The position numbers and the translations under genes are program-made. Positions 45,201-54,239 of a DNA stretch of 64,000 nucleotides are shown here, piece after piece. The notes beneath the pieces were generated by a model. That model made no database searches and was not told the DNA's origin. It saw only the letters and a program-made list of their open reading frames with translations. Each line of letters begins with the position of its first letter. Positions within the stretch are counted from its first letter, which is position 1. The stretch comes from Saprospiraceae bacterium (lineage in GTDB: Bacteria > Bacteroidota > Bacteroidia > Chitinophagales > Saprospiraceae), in contig JABAQQ010000041.1 of NCBI GenBank assembly GCA_019187225.1, positions 62,001 through 126,000 on the forward strand, read 5' to 3'.

Positions 45201-45279
45201 CAAAGGCGAAGAGCGAAGAGAAAGACCTTCTTTACCCAAGAAGTATTACGATTGCGACAGCACAGACGATGAGGGGTAG
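42220..45279 (+). CDS. Exported tandem amidohydrolase, N-terminal half probably inactive
   Basis: 1019 residues with a signal peptide. Residues 35-450 are an amidohydrolase-like barrel in which the metal motif HxH is replaced (FIDLYATDF), interrupted by a Gly/Pro-rich linker (GGGGAQGGGPGQRPPQP). Residues about 590-990 are a second, complete barrel: AGIIDEHSHIAVSR (His652, His654), later KRFITCHSYVQSEI, FTHILEGYKVADK and VAINSDDAEMARRL (metal Asp). The C-terminal barrel is likely the catalytic unit of a periplasmic imidazolonepropionase/dipeptidase-like enzyme; substrate unknown. Confidence 0.83.
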   Translation: MKITTALLRSFIASTLIQITIPCFGQITFPKAAPSDERPALFAFTNATIYVDYKTRIEGATLLIRDGKVEVCGLKVIIPNGAVVTDCTGKTIYPAFIDLYATDFGLPVPPSPAGGGGAQGGGPGQRPPQPLSNKKGPFSWNEALKPEYSAAEVFSTDAKAAEEWRKVGFGAVLTHRADGISRGTGAFVTLADDQEHETILTTQAAHFLSFRKGTSTQNYPSSLMGCIALIRQTYLDGQWYKTEGYKEERNLSLEAWNAAQSLPQIFEAGDKLDVLRIAQIGKEFNVKYLIKTAGDEYQRLDAIKASGHTLLVPLAFPENYDVKEPYTALNIQLKDLKHWEMAPSNPGRLEAAGIPFALTTAGLKDKSKFWDNLRKAIEYGLSEQTALQALTYHPANFIGLYALSAGSQGVAVGSLEPGKIANFVITSGNIFQKDTKILQNWTQGKPLEVTAPNYFTANPGRLGTYKLQVGKESYTLLLKGKPEAPDAQVMKADSSKVKANLTATAAGLVTLSFQPDTVNKGYIELSGTADTKEWTGRGTLPNGAWTDWRAEFLAPTGPDKPTKQNPVVEPTVGEVIYPFTAFGWKTKPKAETMLIQNATVWTNEKDGIVQNCDVLISNGKIQKIGRQLPVQDNALLVDGTGKHLTAGIIDEHSHIAVSRSVNEGTQESSAEVRIGDVLDAEDIDIYRQLAGGVTSSHLLHGSANPIGGQTQLIKLRWGATPEELKFQNWPGFIKFALGENVKQSNWGDNNRTRYPQTRMGVEQTYVDYFTRAQEYGKERKPGKAYRKDLELEALLEILESKRFITCHSYVQSEITMMMRVAEKFGFKLNTFTHILEGYKVADKMAKHGAGGSSFSDWWAYKYEVYEAIPYNAKMMADRGVLVAINSDDAEMARRLNQEAAKSVLYGGMKEEDAWKMVTLNPAKLLHVDDRVGSIKIGKDADLVLWNENPLSVYARAEKTWVDGILYFDRQEDARLQEEVERERARIIQKLQATPKGEERRERPSLPKKYYDCDSTDDEG

Positions 45280-45294
45280 GGGTTAAACAAACGG

Positions 45295-45332
45295 ATAGGG
45301 GATGTTCCACGTGGAACATCCCCTATTTTTTT
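45295..45332 (+). terminator. Perfect palindrome plus T-run, terminator that contains a parS site
   Basis: A 32-bp perfect palindrome (45295-45326) with no loop, followed by eight T on the plus strand, 15 bp past the amidohydrolase stop. Its centre is TGTTCCACGTGGAACA (45303-45318), identical to known ParB-binding parS sequences of Pseudomonas-type. It thus looks both a terminator and a centromere-like site. Confidence 0.8.
45303..45318. promoter_or_regulatory. parS-like ParB binding site 1
   Basis: TGTTCCACGTGGAACA, a perfect 16-bp palindrome matching the parS consensus (TGTTnCACGTGnAACA). A second identical copy lies 427 bp away inside thrC. parS sites normally cluster near the chromosome origin, and a candidate oriC lies 9 kb to the right. 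Confidence 0.8.
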
Positions 45333-45400
45333 ACCTCCCATTTCTTTCTTCCCTATCTTGATTGCACTTTGTCCGGAAAAAGTGCAATTCAGGAAATAGT

Positions 45401-46696
45401 TCAATGCCGCAACAACCATTCTTTAAAAGAAGCGTAATCCGGTTTCATTCGGACTGCGGTTTTTTCCTTGTTCGCCAGTGTCGCCAACCGCTCGGGAATG
45501 ACAATTTTTCTCCCCAGAATTATCTCCACATCTTCTGCAAATTTGGCAGGGTGGGCGGTTTCGAGAACAACACCCGTACAAACATTTTGCTTTTGATATT
45601 TCCGAAGCGCAAGGTATCCAACCGTCCCATGCGGGTCCAATACATAGTTGTGTCGCTTGTCCGCTTCCTGCATTGCCTCTCTTGTTTCTTCGTCTGAAAA
45701 ACTGAAGCCAACTACGTCTTCGCGCATCATGTTCCACGTGGAACAATACAAATCCAGCATCCGGGTAAAATTAGACGGAGCCCCTACGTCCATCGCATTG
45801 CTCAGTGTCCGGACAGAAGGACGAGGATGGTATTTCCCCGTTTCCAGGTATTCCGGTATCACATCATTCGCATTGGTTGCGGCGACGAATTGATGTACGG
45901 GCAAACCCATCTTCCTGGCAAAAAGCCCGGCGGTCAGATTTCCGAAGTTGCCCGAAGGCACGGAGAAAACCAATGGGGAGGGCAACGGTGTTACCTGTTT
46001 GTACGCTTCAAAATAGTAAAACGACTGCGGGATCAGCCGGGCAATGTTGATGCTATTGGCCGAACTCAGCCGTAGTTTATCTGTGACATTTGCATCCAGA
46101 AATGCTGCTTTGACCAATGCCTGGCAATCGTCGAAAGTTCCTTCCATTTCCAATGCCGTAATGTTGTGACCCAACGTCGTCAGTTGTTTTTCCTGCAAGG
46201 GACTGACTTTTCCGGAAGGGTAAAGTATGACCACGCGGATACCCGGTGTTCGATGAAAACCTGCGGCCACCGCTCCGCCAGTATCGCCCGAAGTGGCAAC
46301 GAGGATAGTCAGTTCTTGGTCCTCTCCGCGATTGAGCCACGACATGGTCTGAGCCATAAAGCGTGCACCAAAATCCTTGAAGGCAAGGGATGGCCCGTGA
46401 AACAATTCAAGTATGTAGGTATCATCATCCAACCTTACCAGCGGGGCGGGAAAGTCAATGGCATTCCGGATGATGTTTTTTAAATCCGGATCCGGAATGG
46501 CATCCTGCAAAAGGTTTTTGGCAACGGTAAAAGATATCTCCTGAAACGAGTATTTCTTCAATTCCCTGATAAAGCGCCCGGGTAGCGCAGGTATCTCAAC
46601 CGGCATAAAAAGTCCGTTGTCGTCGGGCAAACCTTTCATCACCGCCTCCCGGAAGGAGACACGCAGGTTGTGGTTATTCGTGCTGTAGAGTTGCAT
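45401..46696 (-). CDS. thrC: Threonine synthase
   Basis: 431 residues. PLP-binding region LELFHGPSLAFKDFGARFM (Lys near 108), ILVATSGDTGGAVAAGF, PSGKVSPLQEKQL and SGNFGNLTAGLFA are typical of ThrC. It makes threonine from O-phosphohomoserine. The second parS-like sequence (45730-45745) is read as the codons around STWNMM in this gene. No thrA/thrB neighbours. Confidence 0.94.
   Translation of the reverse strand: MQLYSTNNHNLRVSFREAVMKGLPDDNGLFMPVEIPALPGRFIRELKKYSFQEISFTVAKNLLQDAIPDPDLKNIIRNAIDFPAPLVRLDDDTYILELFHGPSLAFKDFGARFMAQTMSWLNRGEDQELTILVATSGDTGGAVAAGFHRTPGIRVVILYPSGKVSPLQEKQLTTLGHNITALEMEGTFDDCQALVKAAFLDANVTDKLRLSSANSINIARLIPQSFYYFEAYKQVTPLPSPLVFSVPSGNFGNLTAGLFARKMGLPVHQFVAATNANDVIPEYLETGKYHPRPSVRTLSNAMDVGAPSNFTRMLDLYCSTWNMMREDVVGFSFSDEETREAMQEADKRHNYVLDPHGTVGYLALRKYQKQNVCTGVVLETAHPAKFAEDVEIILGRKIVIPERLATLANKEKTAVRMKPDYASFKEWLLRH
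45730..45745. promoter_or_regulatory. parS-like ParB binding site 2 inside thrC
   Basis: Exact copy of TGTTCCACGTGGAACA within the thrC coding sequence; the palindrome is unlikely to be required by the protein. Confidence 0.78.
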
Positions 46697-46754
46697 GGGT
46701 CGTGTTGCGATTCAGGCGGCGACTGCGAGTCACCGTCTGAGTTGGAAAGAGAAG

Positions 46755-48356
46755 TTAAATTTTCGTGATCACAAATTCCACCCTCCGATTCTGCGCACGC
46801 AGTTCGTCTGTGCTGTTGTCATTGAGCGGATACTTAGGGCCGTAACCCACCGTGGCAATCCGTTTCGGGTCAATGCCTTTTTGCACCAAAAAATCTTTGA
46901 TGGCTTCGGCTCGTTCTTCTGAAAGCCGGAGCAAATCCTCCGCTTTACCAACGTTGTCCGTGTGACCTTCCACTCGGATTTGAAGCCCCGGCATTTCGGT
47001 CAGGGTAGCGGCGAGTCGCTCCAGTTCGCTGTAGGATTCTTCCAAAATAACGGGTTTGGACTGCTGGAAAAATATCGGAAGCAATTCGATTTTGGCATTT
47101 ACCTCCAGCGGATCCATTGGAAGATTGAGGTAATGTTCATCGAAGTAATAATAATCGCGGCGAAAAAATATTTCCTCGACCGATCCCGTAAATCCGGGCT
47201 TTTCAGGTTTCAAATGAAATTTCACACCTTTAGGCACTTTCAGGCGAAAAGTGCCATCGGTCGCGGTGATAGCATTGGCCGCGTTGCCATCCGTCCAGTA
47301 GCGAACCTGTGCCTTAGGGAGAATATTTTTGGTCTTGCGATTAATGACACGACCGATGATCTCGATTTCCGTTGGTTGCGGTGGTGCAATTTGCACCCGA
47401 AATATATCGCTGTTGCCGTCGCGTTTCGAAGTGAAGTAGAGATAACCGGAAGTCATGTTGAAATACGGCTGACCGTCGTCGGCAAAGGAGTTGATGGGTT
47501 CGACGGCTTTATAGGGCGCCGACCAGTTTTTCCAGCTATCGTCGAGACGCCGGCAAATGTAGATATCGCTGCCGCCGGAGCGATTGGAAGAAAAAAACAG
47601 GGTGGTATTGTCTTCCGATAAAAACGGCGAAGTCTCGCGCATGGGCGAGTTCACAGCATTGCCCAAATGCTGCGGCGCGCTCCACTTGTTCTCGCCTTCG
47701 CGGAAGCACACGTACAAATCCATATCCTTCGAGTCGAAACGGTTGGCCGAAAGGATCAGTACTTGTCCGTCAAAACTCATGGTCAGGCTCACATCGGAGG
47801 TGATGGTATAAAAATCTTTGATCTCCACAGGCTTCGGAAAGCCCCAGGTACTGTCGCTGAGCCGGCGGACAATCGAAAAGCCACGACTCATGTTCCCCCG
47901 TGCATCGAACTGATTGACGACGTAGAATGCGTTCGGGTCGGGCGTAATGGTAACGATGCTGTTGGGCAAGGCGTTGTTGAGGGGATAACCGGGGTGCATC
48001 GGAACTTCAAAACCGGAAGAATCCACCCGGACTGCCCACACGTCCTGATTGTAAGGGGAGCGCACGGGGTTGTAGACAGCCGTTCCTGCCATTTCAGTAT
48101 AAATACTTGCCAGCATACGTTCGTACCGTTCCGGGGAAAGCGTTTTGGATTGCTCGATACTGTCCAGCAAAAAAGTGTGTTCGAACTCCGGATAACCGAC
48201 GCGGGTAAAGTACAAGGTCCTGCCATCGCGGCTCGGCACAGGCGTGATCTCATCGTAGATGGAATTGATGAAATCGGGGAGTTTTTCCAACTTAAAGTCT
48301 TGTGCAACAATGGATTGGAACGTAGCAAGAAAAAGAACGAGGAAAAAATTTTTCAT
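46755..48356 (-). CDS. OmpA-family outer-membrane protein with PD40 (WD40-like) propeller
   Basis: 533 residues from the ATG at 48356, signal peptide MKNFFLVLFLATFQSIVAQ. PD40 repeats around 30-320 (SRDGRTLYFTRVG, LSEDNTTLFFSSNRSGGSDIYICR, GYLYFTSKRDGNSDIFRV), then a CarboxypepD_reg-like domain (EIIGRVINRKTKNILPKAQVRY), and a C-terminal OmpA peptidoglycan-binding domain (VEGHTDNVG...LSEERAEAIKDFLVQKGI...GYGPKYPL). Related proteins anchor the outer membrane to peptidoglycan; in gliding Bacteroidota some link to T9SS. Confidence 0.88.
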   Translation of the reverse strand: MKNFFLVLFLATFQSIVAQDFKLEKLPDFINSIYDEITPVPSRDGRTLYFTRVGYPEFEHTFLLDSIEQSKTLSPERYERMLASIYTEMAGTAVYNPVRSPYNQDVWAVRVDSSGFEVPMHPGYPLNNALPNSIVTITPDPNAFYVVNQFDARGNMSRGFSIVRRLSDSTWGFPKPVEIKDFYTITSDVSLTMSFDGQVLILSANRFDSKDMDLYVCFREGENKWSAPQHLGNAVNSPMRETSPFLSEDNTTLFFSSNRSGGSDIYICRRLDDSWKNWSAPYKAVEPINSFADDGQPYFNMTSGYLYFTSKRDGNSDIFRVQIAPPQPTEIEIIGRVINRKTKNILPKAQVRYWTDGNAANAITATDGTFRLKVPKGVKFHLKPEKPGFTGSVEEIFFRRDYYYFDEHYLNLPMDPLEVNAKIELLPIFFQQSKPVILEESYSELERLAATLTEMPGLQIRVEGHTDNVGKAEDLLRLSEERAEAIKDFLVQKGIDPKRIATVGYGPKYPLNDNSTDELRAQNRRVEFVITKI

Positions 48357-48451
48357 AAGCACGGCAAAATTACGGTTGCCTATTGAAACGGCGTAGGTTC
48401 ATTCATTGTACAAAACCCGTTAATTTTATCCCGAAAAAATCATTCAACCCA

Positions 48452-49039
48452 TTGGATTTTGACCTCCTCATTTCGAACATTTCTCAGCATGTGCGTCTCA
48501 ATCGCGCTGAATGGGATTTATTTACATCCCTTTTAGAAGCCAGGTCGATTCGAAAAAAGGAATTCCTTCTCAGAGAAGGAGAGGTGTGTCGGTACGACTA
48601 TTTTGTCAGAAAAGGTTGTCTGAAAGTCTGCTACACGGATGAAAAAGGAGCGGAATGTATCATCAAGTTTGCAATCGAAAACTGGTGGGTCATAGATCTG
48701 GACAGTTTCCTGAATTACATGCCATCTTTTTACTACATACAGGCAGTGGAAGATACGGAACTGTTCCAGCTCAGCAAGTCCAATTACGACTTGTTGCACG
48801 AGCGAATACCCGCGATGCAGCAATTCTCGAATAAGAGATGGCAGGAAGGATTTATAGCGCTTCAAAAACGCATCTCCCAAAATTTGTCGCTTACCGCCGA
48901 GGAGCGATACGCTCACTTCAAATTAAAGTATCCCAGCCTGGAACAACGTATCCCTCAAAAACTCATCGCCGCATATATTGGCGTCACACCGGAATTTCTG
49001 AGCGTATTAAGAAAAAAGTGGGCGACTTCGCTTTCTTAA
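48452..49039 (+). CDS. Crp/Fnr-family transcription regulator
   Basis: About 195 residues from the TTG at 48452 (LDFDLLISNISQHVRLNRAEWDLF); the frame opens earlier at TTG 48383 but those residues look non-coding. Cyclic-nucleotide-like domain (RKKEFLLREGEVCRYDYFVRKGCLKVCYTDEKGAECIIKFAIENWW) and a C-terminal winged helix (IPQKLIAAYIGVTPEFLSVLRKKW). The effector and targets are unknown; the DoxX gene 58 bp downstream is the obvious candidate target. Confidence 0.85.
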   Translation: MDFDLLISNISQHVRLNRAEWDLFTSLLEARSIRKKEFLLREGEVCRYDYFVRKGCLKVCYTDEKGAECIIKFAIENWWVIDLDSFLNYMPSFYYIQAVEDTELFQLSKSNYDLLHERIPAMQQFSNKRWQEGFIALQKRISQNLSLTAEERYAHFKLKYPSLEQRIPQKLIAAYIGVTPEFLSVLRKKWATSLS

Positions 49040-49096
49040 TGTACCTTAAGTGTTTTCGTTTCTGCCCGGTCGTCCTTTGCAGTAAAAAATAAGGGC

Positions 49097-49540
49097 ATGA
49101 AACAATTTCATTTTTTCACCGATCACAACTTAACAGGCTTAGTATTGCGTCTGACACTTGGCTTCATTATGTTGCCGCATGGCGCACAAAAATTGTTTGG
49201 CCTCTTTGGAGGCTACGGGTTCAAAGCTACTATGAGTTTCTTTACTGAAACCATGAAATTACCCTGGATTATTGCATTCCTTGTAATTGTCATCGAGTTC
49301 TTTTGCTCGGTCGGACTCATTGCCGGTTTTAGCAGCAGATCATGCGCAGCGCTGATTTGCATAATCATGATTGGCGCCATTGTTACGACCAATTACAGCA
49401 ACGGTTTTTTTATGAACTGGTCCGGCAATCAAAACGGAGAAGGATTCGAATATCACCTTTTGATAATAGGAATCTGTATCGCTTTGATAGTAACTGGCAG
49501 CGGTGGATATTCGATAGATGGTTTAATTAGCAGACAGTAG
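49097..49540 (+). CDS. DoxX family membrane protein
   Basis: 147 residues, four hydrophobic helices. DoxX opening: NLTGLVLRLTLGFIMLPHGAQKLFGLFGGYGFKATMSFF, then VIVIEFFCSVGLIAGFSSRSCA, a third helix and LLIIGICIALIVTGSGGYSIDGLI. The family is linked to redox/thiol stress protection. Downstream of a Crp/Fnr regulator on the same strand. Confidence 0.87.
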   Translation: MKQFHFFTDHNLTGLVLRLTLGFIMLPHGAQKLFGLFGGYGFKATMSFFTETMKLPWIIAFLVIVIEFFCSVGLIAGFSSRSCAALICIIMIGAIVTTNYSNGFFMNWSGNQNGEGFEYHLLIIGICIALIVTGSGGYSIDGLISRQ

Positions 49541-49604
49541 AAAACCACTATGTGAATCTATAAGAACCATATACCCTCATTGTATGCGTCGTTTGCGGAC
49601 GGAA

Positions 49605-50780
49605 TCAATTCAATCTTTCCCAAATCCCTGCGATTCCCTGCCCGCCTCCGACACAAGCCGTCACCATGCCGTATTTCTGATTGCTGCGTCGCATTTCGTT
49701 GAGTATCTGCACTGTGAGTTTGGCGCCGGTGCAGCCCAGCGGGTGACCGAGCGCGACGGCACCACCATTCACGTTCACAATGTCAGGGTTCAGACCGGCT
49801 TCTTTGATCACTGCCAGGGCCTGCGCGGCGAAAGCTTCGTTGAGTTCGATGGCTTCGATGTCGTCGAGTTTCATGCCAGCCTGCTTGAGGGCTTTGGGGA
49901 TGGCCGCCACAGGGCCGATACCCATGTAAAGCGGTTCCACTCCTGCCACCGCGCACCCGGCCAGGCGTGCAACGGGTTGTAACCCAAGTGATTTCATCAT
50001 TTCTTCCGACATCACCAATACGAAAGCTGCGCCGTCGGAAGTTTGGGAGGAGTTGCCTGCAGTTACTTTTCCATCGCTGGCGAAGGCCGGACGGAGTTTG
50101 GCCAGACCTTCCATCGTCGTGTCGCGGCGAACACCCTCATCCATATCCACGATGTGGAACGACTCTTTGCGTTTGTCATTTTCGACCCACACATCGGGTA
50201 CCTTCACCGGCACGATCTCGTCTTTGAATTTACCTGCATCAATGGCGGCGGCGGCACGTTGGTGGCTGCGCACAGAAAACGCGTCTGCCTCTTCCCGGCT
50301 GATATTCCATTTCTGCGACACCGCTTCAGCGGTAAGGCCCATACCCACGAGGTAGTCGGGGGTGTTGGCGGCGATGTTATAGTTTGGCGCGAGCTTGTAG
50401 CCGGTCATGGGAATGAACGACATGCTCTCGGTGCCGCCGGCGACATAACAATGCCCCATGCCTGCGCGGATCTTGGCGACGGCGATGCTGATGGTTTCGA
50501 GGCCGGAAGCGCAATAGCGGTTGACCGTCATACCCGGAACGTCTTTGCCGAGAGCGCGGGTAGAAATCAGGCGGCCGATCTGCAAGCCCTGCTCGCCTTC
50601 CGGGTTGGCGCAACCGACGATGCAATCGTCTACCATTTTCGGGTCGAGTTGCGGTACCTGGGCGAGCAAATGTTGGATGACATCTACGGCCAGGTCGTCG
50701 GGGCGGTACGATTTGAATCCGCCTTTGCCGGCCTTGCCTACTGCGGAACGGTACCCGGCGATGATATATGCTTCTTGCAT
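49605..50780 (-). CDS. Acetyl-CoA C-acyltransferase (3-ketoacyl-CoA thiolase)
   Basis: 391 residues, normal thiolase length. Nucleophile Cys90 in [10 protein letters not shown], catalytic His in [15 protein letters not shown], and second Cys in [17 protein letters not shown] is present. It cleaves 3-ketoacyl-CoA in beta-oxidation or condenses acetyl-CoA. The other beta-oxidation genes are not in the window. Confidence 0.93.
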   Translation of the reverse strand: MQEAYIIAGYRSAVGKAGKGGFKSYRPDDLAVDVIQHLLAQVPQLDPKMVDDCIVGCANPEGEQGLQIGRLISTRALGKDVPGMTVNRYCASGLETISIAVAKIRAGMGHCYVAGGTESMSFIPMTGYKLAPNYNIAANTPDYLVGMGLTAEAVSQKWNISREEADAFSVRSHQRAAAAIDAGKFKDEIVPVKVPDVWVENDKRKESFHIVDMDEGVRRDTTMEGLAKLRPAFASDGKVTAGNSSQTSDGAAFVLVMSEEMMKSLGLQPVARLAGCAVAGVEPLYMGIGPVAAIPKALKQAGMKLDDIEAIELNEAFAAQALAVIKEAGLNPDIVNVNGGAVALGHPLGCTGAKLTVQILNEMRRSNQKYGMVTACVGGGQGIAGIWERLN

Positions 50781-50921
50781 GGTGGCTACAAAGTTTATTG
50801 GAATGGGTCAGCGATTTCTTTTTGTTCGATAGCGTAATTTCGCTTCACTGCAAAAGTAAACAGAGTGACCGCAAATTCGTTTACCCCGCGAATATCTTAA
50901 TAATGTTTATTACAAACGCCG

Positions 50922-53303
50922 TCACTCCGACCTGAGTGACGAAACCGGATTCGCCAACGCCGCTCTCACACTTTGCACTCCCACCGTCAATACTGCCACG
51001 GCGAAAGTTGCCAGCAGGGACATTGCAAAAATGCCCGCCCCGACCGAGATACGGTAGGTATAATCCTCCAGCCACGCGTTCATCACCCACCAGGCCAGCG
51101 GAGCAGCCAGAATAAATGCGATGATAATCAAACGGGTATATTCCTTCCCGAACAACCAAAGGATGCCGGGAACACTGGCACCGAGCGTTTTGCGGATGCC
51201 GATTTCCTTGCGTTTGCGGGTCACTATGAAGGCCGCCAGACCGTACAGACCGAGACAACCGATAAAAATGGCTATGCCCGCACATGTGCGCACCAACCTC
51301 AGGATCATGTTCTCCGTTTCCAAAAAATCATCCATGCGTTCGTCCATGAAGCGATGTTCGTAGTAATGGTCGGGGTAGTGACGCTCCCACACTTCCCTGA
51401 TCTGCGCCAATGCTGAAGTTGGGTTGCCCGGTATAAGTTGCACGGCACAGGTTTGATAACCGGCAGCATAACAATTGATGACAATGGGCGATATCGGTTC
51501 TGAAAGTTGCCAGTTGTGAAAATCCCGGATCACACCCACCACCGGCGCCGCCTTCGCTTCGATCGAGATCTTCTTGTTCAATATTTCATCGGGCGAAGCG
51601 AGGTTGAGTTTTTTAACAAAGGTTTCATTCACAATATATTCACGGGTAGTGTCGCCCGGTTGAAGGTTGCGCCCTGCCACCAATTGAAGTCCGAACGTTT
51701 CAAGATAATTAGCATCTGCCGGTTTTGTGTTCACCAGCCAGGGTTCGCCTTCGGGGCGATTCTCATAGCGAACGCCCGTCTGGTTGTTGGCGTCGGCTGC
51801 GGGCGGTTGGTAACACAAGGACACGCTTTGCACGCCGGCAATCTGCGAGAGTTGTTGTTGCAGGCTTTTCATATTGTGCCTATCGGGCACTTCGAGCGTA
51901 AGCACCGCACCGGGACGAAATCCCCAGTCGGCCTCCTGCGCGTAACGCATTTGTTCTGTGACCACTGCAGCACCGATTATGAGCACCTGGGAAATGACGA
52001 ACTGCGAGGACACCAACACCCGGCGCAATGAAAGGCCGCCCATGTTCGGCACATCGGCAGCGGCTTTCAATGAAACCACCGGGTTGAAACCGGATTGCAT
52101 CAAACCAGGGTAAAAGCCCGCCAGGAAAGTCAGGAAAATACCCAGAATGACCAGAAATGCTGCCAAAGCCGTCAGTAATGAAACATCAAAGTGCAGGTTT
52201 TCATCGAGCCAGTTGTTCAGATAAGGCAAAGCGATGCGGGCGAGCAAAAATCCGGCGATCAAAGAAGCAGCAACGATCAACGCCGTCTCGAACATAAATT
52301 GCCAGAACAATTGTCCGCGTGTGCTTCCCAACGATTTACGCACGCCCACTTCCCGGATACGGTTAAGGGCTTGTGCCGTCGCCATATTGACAAAATTGAC
52401 GCAAGCGGTAATAAGCAGGAACAAGCCGATGAATCCCAGGGCCCAAAGGTATTTTTTGTCCATGCTAAAGCCGTATTCCGTGTCGAAATGCAGGCCGGGC
52501 ATGGGCCTGGCTTTGTACGTGAACAGTTCGGGGGATTCCGGATGGGGGTATTTTTTATTGATGAAGGGCATAAAAGCCTCCAGTTCGCGGATGTCGTGTC
52601 CTTCCTTCAACAACGCGAAACAATAGTTATCCCCCCGGGCACCGGCCCAGGAATCGAGGCCATTGGCCGATGCGGAGGAAGATTTCAGCGTCGCCCAGGA
52701 ACCGAGGATTTCCTGTTTATAGTCCGTATTGTTGGGCAACTCTTGCATAACCCCTACCACGCGCAAGTCAGTTTCGTTGTTGAGGCGCAGAATCTTTCCA
52801 AGGGCGTTGGTTGAGCCGAAATATTTTTGCGCCAGCTTTTCGGAGATCACTACCGTATTGGGTTCGGCCAGGGCGCCGCCGTCGCCGTGGAGCAGCGGTA
52901 GATCCAGGATTTCGAGGTATTCCGGTTCCACCCAGGCGAATTTTTCCGTCTCTTTGAATTTTTCCTTTTCTCCCCCGTCATTGACAACGCTGACAAGTAC
53001 CTCATCCTGTCCCGAGCGCATGGCTGTTTTTTCCAAAAAAGCGCACTCCGCGCGGAGTGTCTTCGACATTGGGGTTGGCACGCCGGAAAAGGGCATCAGG
53101 GTCTCCGTTCGCACGTCCATTACGACGCGGGCCGTGCGACCTGCATTCTTGTGGTAGGTATCGTAACTGAGGTGATATCGGATGAGCGCGAAGATCAGGA
53201 TGCCGCAGGCAACGCTCAACCCCAATCCGAGCACGTTGAGCAGTACATAATCGCGTTGTTTTGAGATTTTACGAAGGGCGACGGTGAGGTAGTTGTGGAT
53301 CAT
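50922..53303 (-). CDS. FtsX/MacB-type ABC transporter permease
   Basis: 793 residues with the same layout as the permease at 6627-9062: N-terminal MIHNYLTVALRKISKQRDYVLLNVLGLGLSVACGILIFA, MacB periplasmic domain, FtsX module (LGFIGLFLLITACVNFVNMATAQALNRIREVGVRKSLGSTRGQLFWQFMFE), second periplasmic domain and second FtsX module (CAGIAIFIGCLGLYGLAAFIVTRKRKEIGIRKTLGASVPG). Paralogue rather than copy. No ATPase partner nearby. Confidence 0.85.
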   Translation of the reverse strand: MIHNYLTVALRKISKQRDYVLLNVLGLGLSVACGILIFALIRYHLSYDTYHKNAGRTARVVMDVRTETLMPFSGVPTPMSKTLRAECAFLEKTAMRSGQDEVLVSVVNDGGEKEKFKETEKFAWVEPEYLEILDLPLLHGDGGALAEPNTVVISEKLAQKYFGSTNALGKILRLNNETDLRVVGVMQELPNNTDYKQEILGSWATLKSSSASANGLDSWAGARGDNYCFALLKEGHDIRELEAFMPFINKKYPHPESPELFTYKARPMPGLHFDTEYGFSMDKKYLWALGFIGLFLLITACVNFVNMATAQALNRIREVGVRKSLGSTRGQLFWQFMFETALIVAASLIAGFLLARIALPYLNNWLDENLHFDVSLLTALAAFLVILGIFLTFLAGFYPGLMQSGFNPVVSLKAAADVPNMGGLSLRRVLVSSQFVISQVLIIGAAVVTEQMRYAQEADWGFRPGAVLTLEVPDRHNMKSLQQQLSQIAGVQSVSLCYQPPAADANNQTGVRYENRPEGEPWLVNTKPADANYLETFGLQLVAGRNLQPGDTTREYIVNETFVKKLNLASPDEILNKKISIEAKAAPVVGVIRDFHNWQLSEPISPIVINCYAAGYQTCAVQLIPGNPTSALAQIREVWERHYPDHYYEHRFMDERMDDFLETENMILRLVRTCAGIAIFIGCLGLYGLAAFIVTRKRKEIGIRKTLGASVPGILWLFGKEYTRLIIIAFILAAPLAWWVMNAWLEDYTYRISVGAGIFAMSLLATFAVAVLTVGVQSVRAALANPVSSLRSE

Positions 53304-53436
53304 TCTTTTGTAAATCTTTCTTTTCCCGGATGTAAAAATCCCCTTTTTGTGTTGTGATAATGGAAAGACCGCCTAAGAGATTTTTACATCATGGAAAAGG
53401 AGGATTGTGGGTTTTGAAAGTGGAACATATCAGCAG

Positions 53437-54117
53437 TCAGAACAGTCGCCACTCATCGCTCATTTCTTCCTGCAAATCCGGAGCATCATATCCGGGTTTG
53501 TTCAATTTTTCCGATACACGGTACAGGGTAAGGGAGTTGTCAGCAACAGGGTGCATCAGTTGAAGAATGGAATCGGGCGGCAAGTCCGCCAACCAGGATT
53601 GCTGTGCTTCCCGGCCGGTCAAAATCACAGGCATTCGGTTGTGCAGGGCCGACATTTCGCGGTTGGGGGTAGTCGTAATGATAGAAAAAGTGCGTTTGAC
53701 TTCAGCGCCGTGTTTCCACTCATCCCAAATTCCGGCCATAAACATCAGGTCGCCAATTTGCAGCAATATCCGGTAGGGGATTTTTCTTCCGCCCGGCTCA
53801 TGGCGCCATTCGTAAAAACTGTCGGCCGGCACGAGGCATCTTCGACTGTGAACCGGTTCGCGGAAAGAAGGTTTTTCTTCGATGCCTTCAGCGCGGGCAT
53901 TGATGAGTTTGCCATTGTTTTTGCCGTCAGCGCTCCAGTGCGGTACGAGTCCCCAATTCATCGTTTGCAAAGCGCCGGGATTGTCGTTGGCGATTACATA
54001 AGCCGGGTGCGTCGGCGCGATATTGAAACTGATCTTCAATTCCGCCGGGCGCTGGATGTCGCGCAGTTGGGTGTCGAGTTGTTTGGGTTTTGGGGCGAAG
54101 GAGTAGCGACCGCACAT
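53437..54117 (-). CDS. SRAP domain protein (SOS-response-associated, YedK/HMCES type)
   Basis: 226 residues starting MCGRYSF, with catalytic Cys2 exposed after removal of Met1. FNIAPTHPAYVI, INARAEGIEEKPSFREPVHSRRCLVPADSFYEW and LHNRMPVIL are the family motifs. The protein crosslinks to abasic sites in single-stranded DNA and protects them. It flanks the candidate oriC. Confidence 0.93.
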   Translation of the reverse strand: MCGRYSFAPKPKQLDTQLRDIQRPAELKISFNIAPTHPAYVIANDNPGALQTMNWGLVPHWSADGKNNGKLINARAEGIEEKPSFREPVHSRRCLVPADSFYEWRHEPGGRKIPYRILLQIGDLMFMAGIWDEWKHGAEVKRTFSIITTTPNREMSALHNRMPVILTGREAQQSWLADLPPDSILQLMHPVADNSLTLYRVSEKLNKPGYDAPDLQEEMSDEWRLF

Positions 54118-54122
54118 GGTTG

Positions 54123-54150
54123 GTGATTGGTTATCAGTTATTGGTTATCG
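54123..54150. repeat. Four heptamer repeats (GTTATCA/GTTATTG type)
   Basis: Strict 7-nt period, four units, starting 6 bp beyond the SRAP start codon in its leader region. Confidence 0.75.
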
Positions 54151-54239
54151 GAATACCCGGAGGTTTTGTTTTATGGATTGCAGGTTTTTATACAAGAAAA
54201 ATCCGCTTTTTACAAATCATGTTGGGTAAATTGAGCAGG

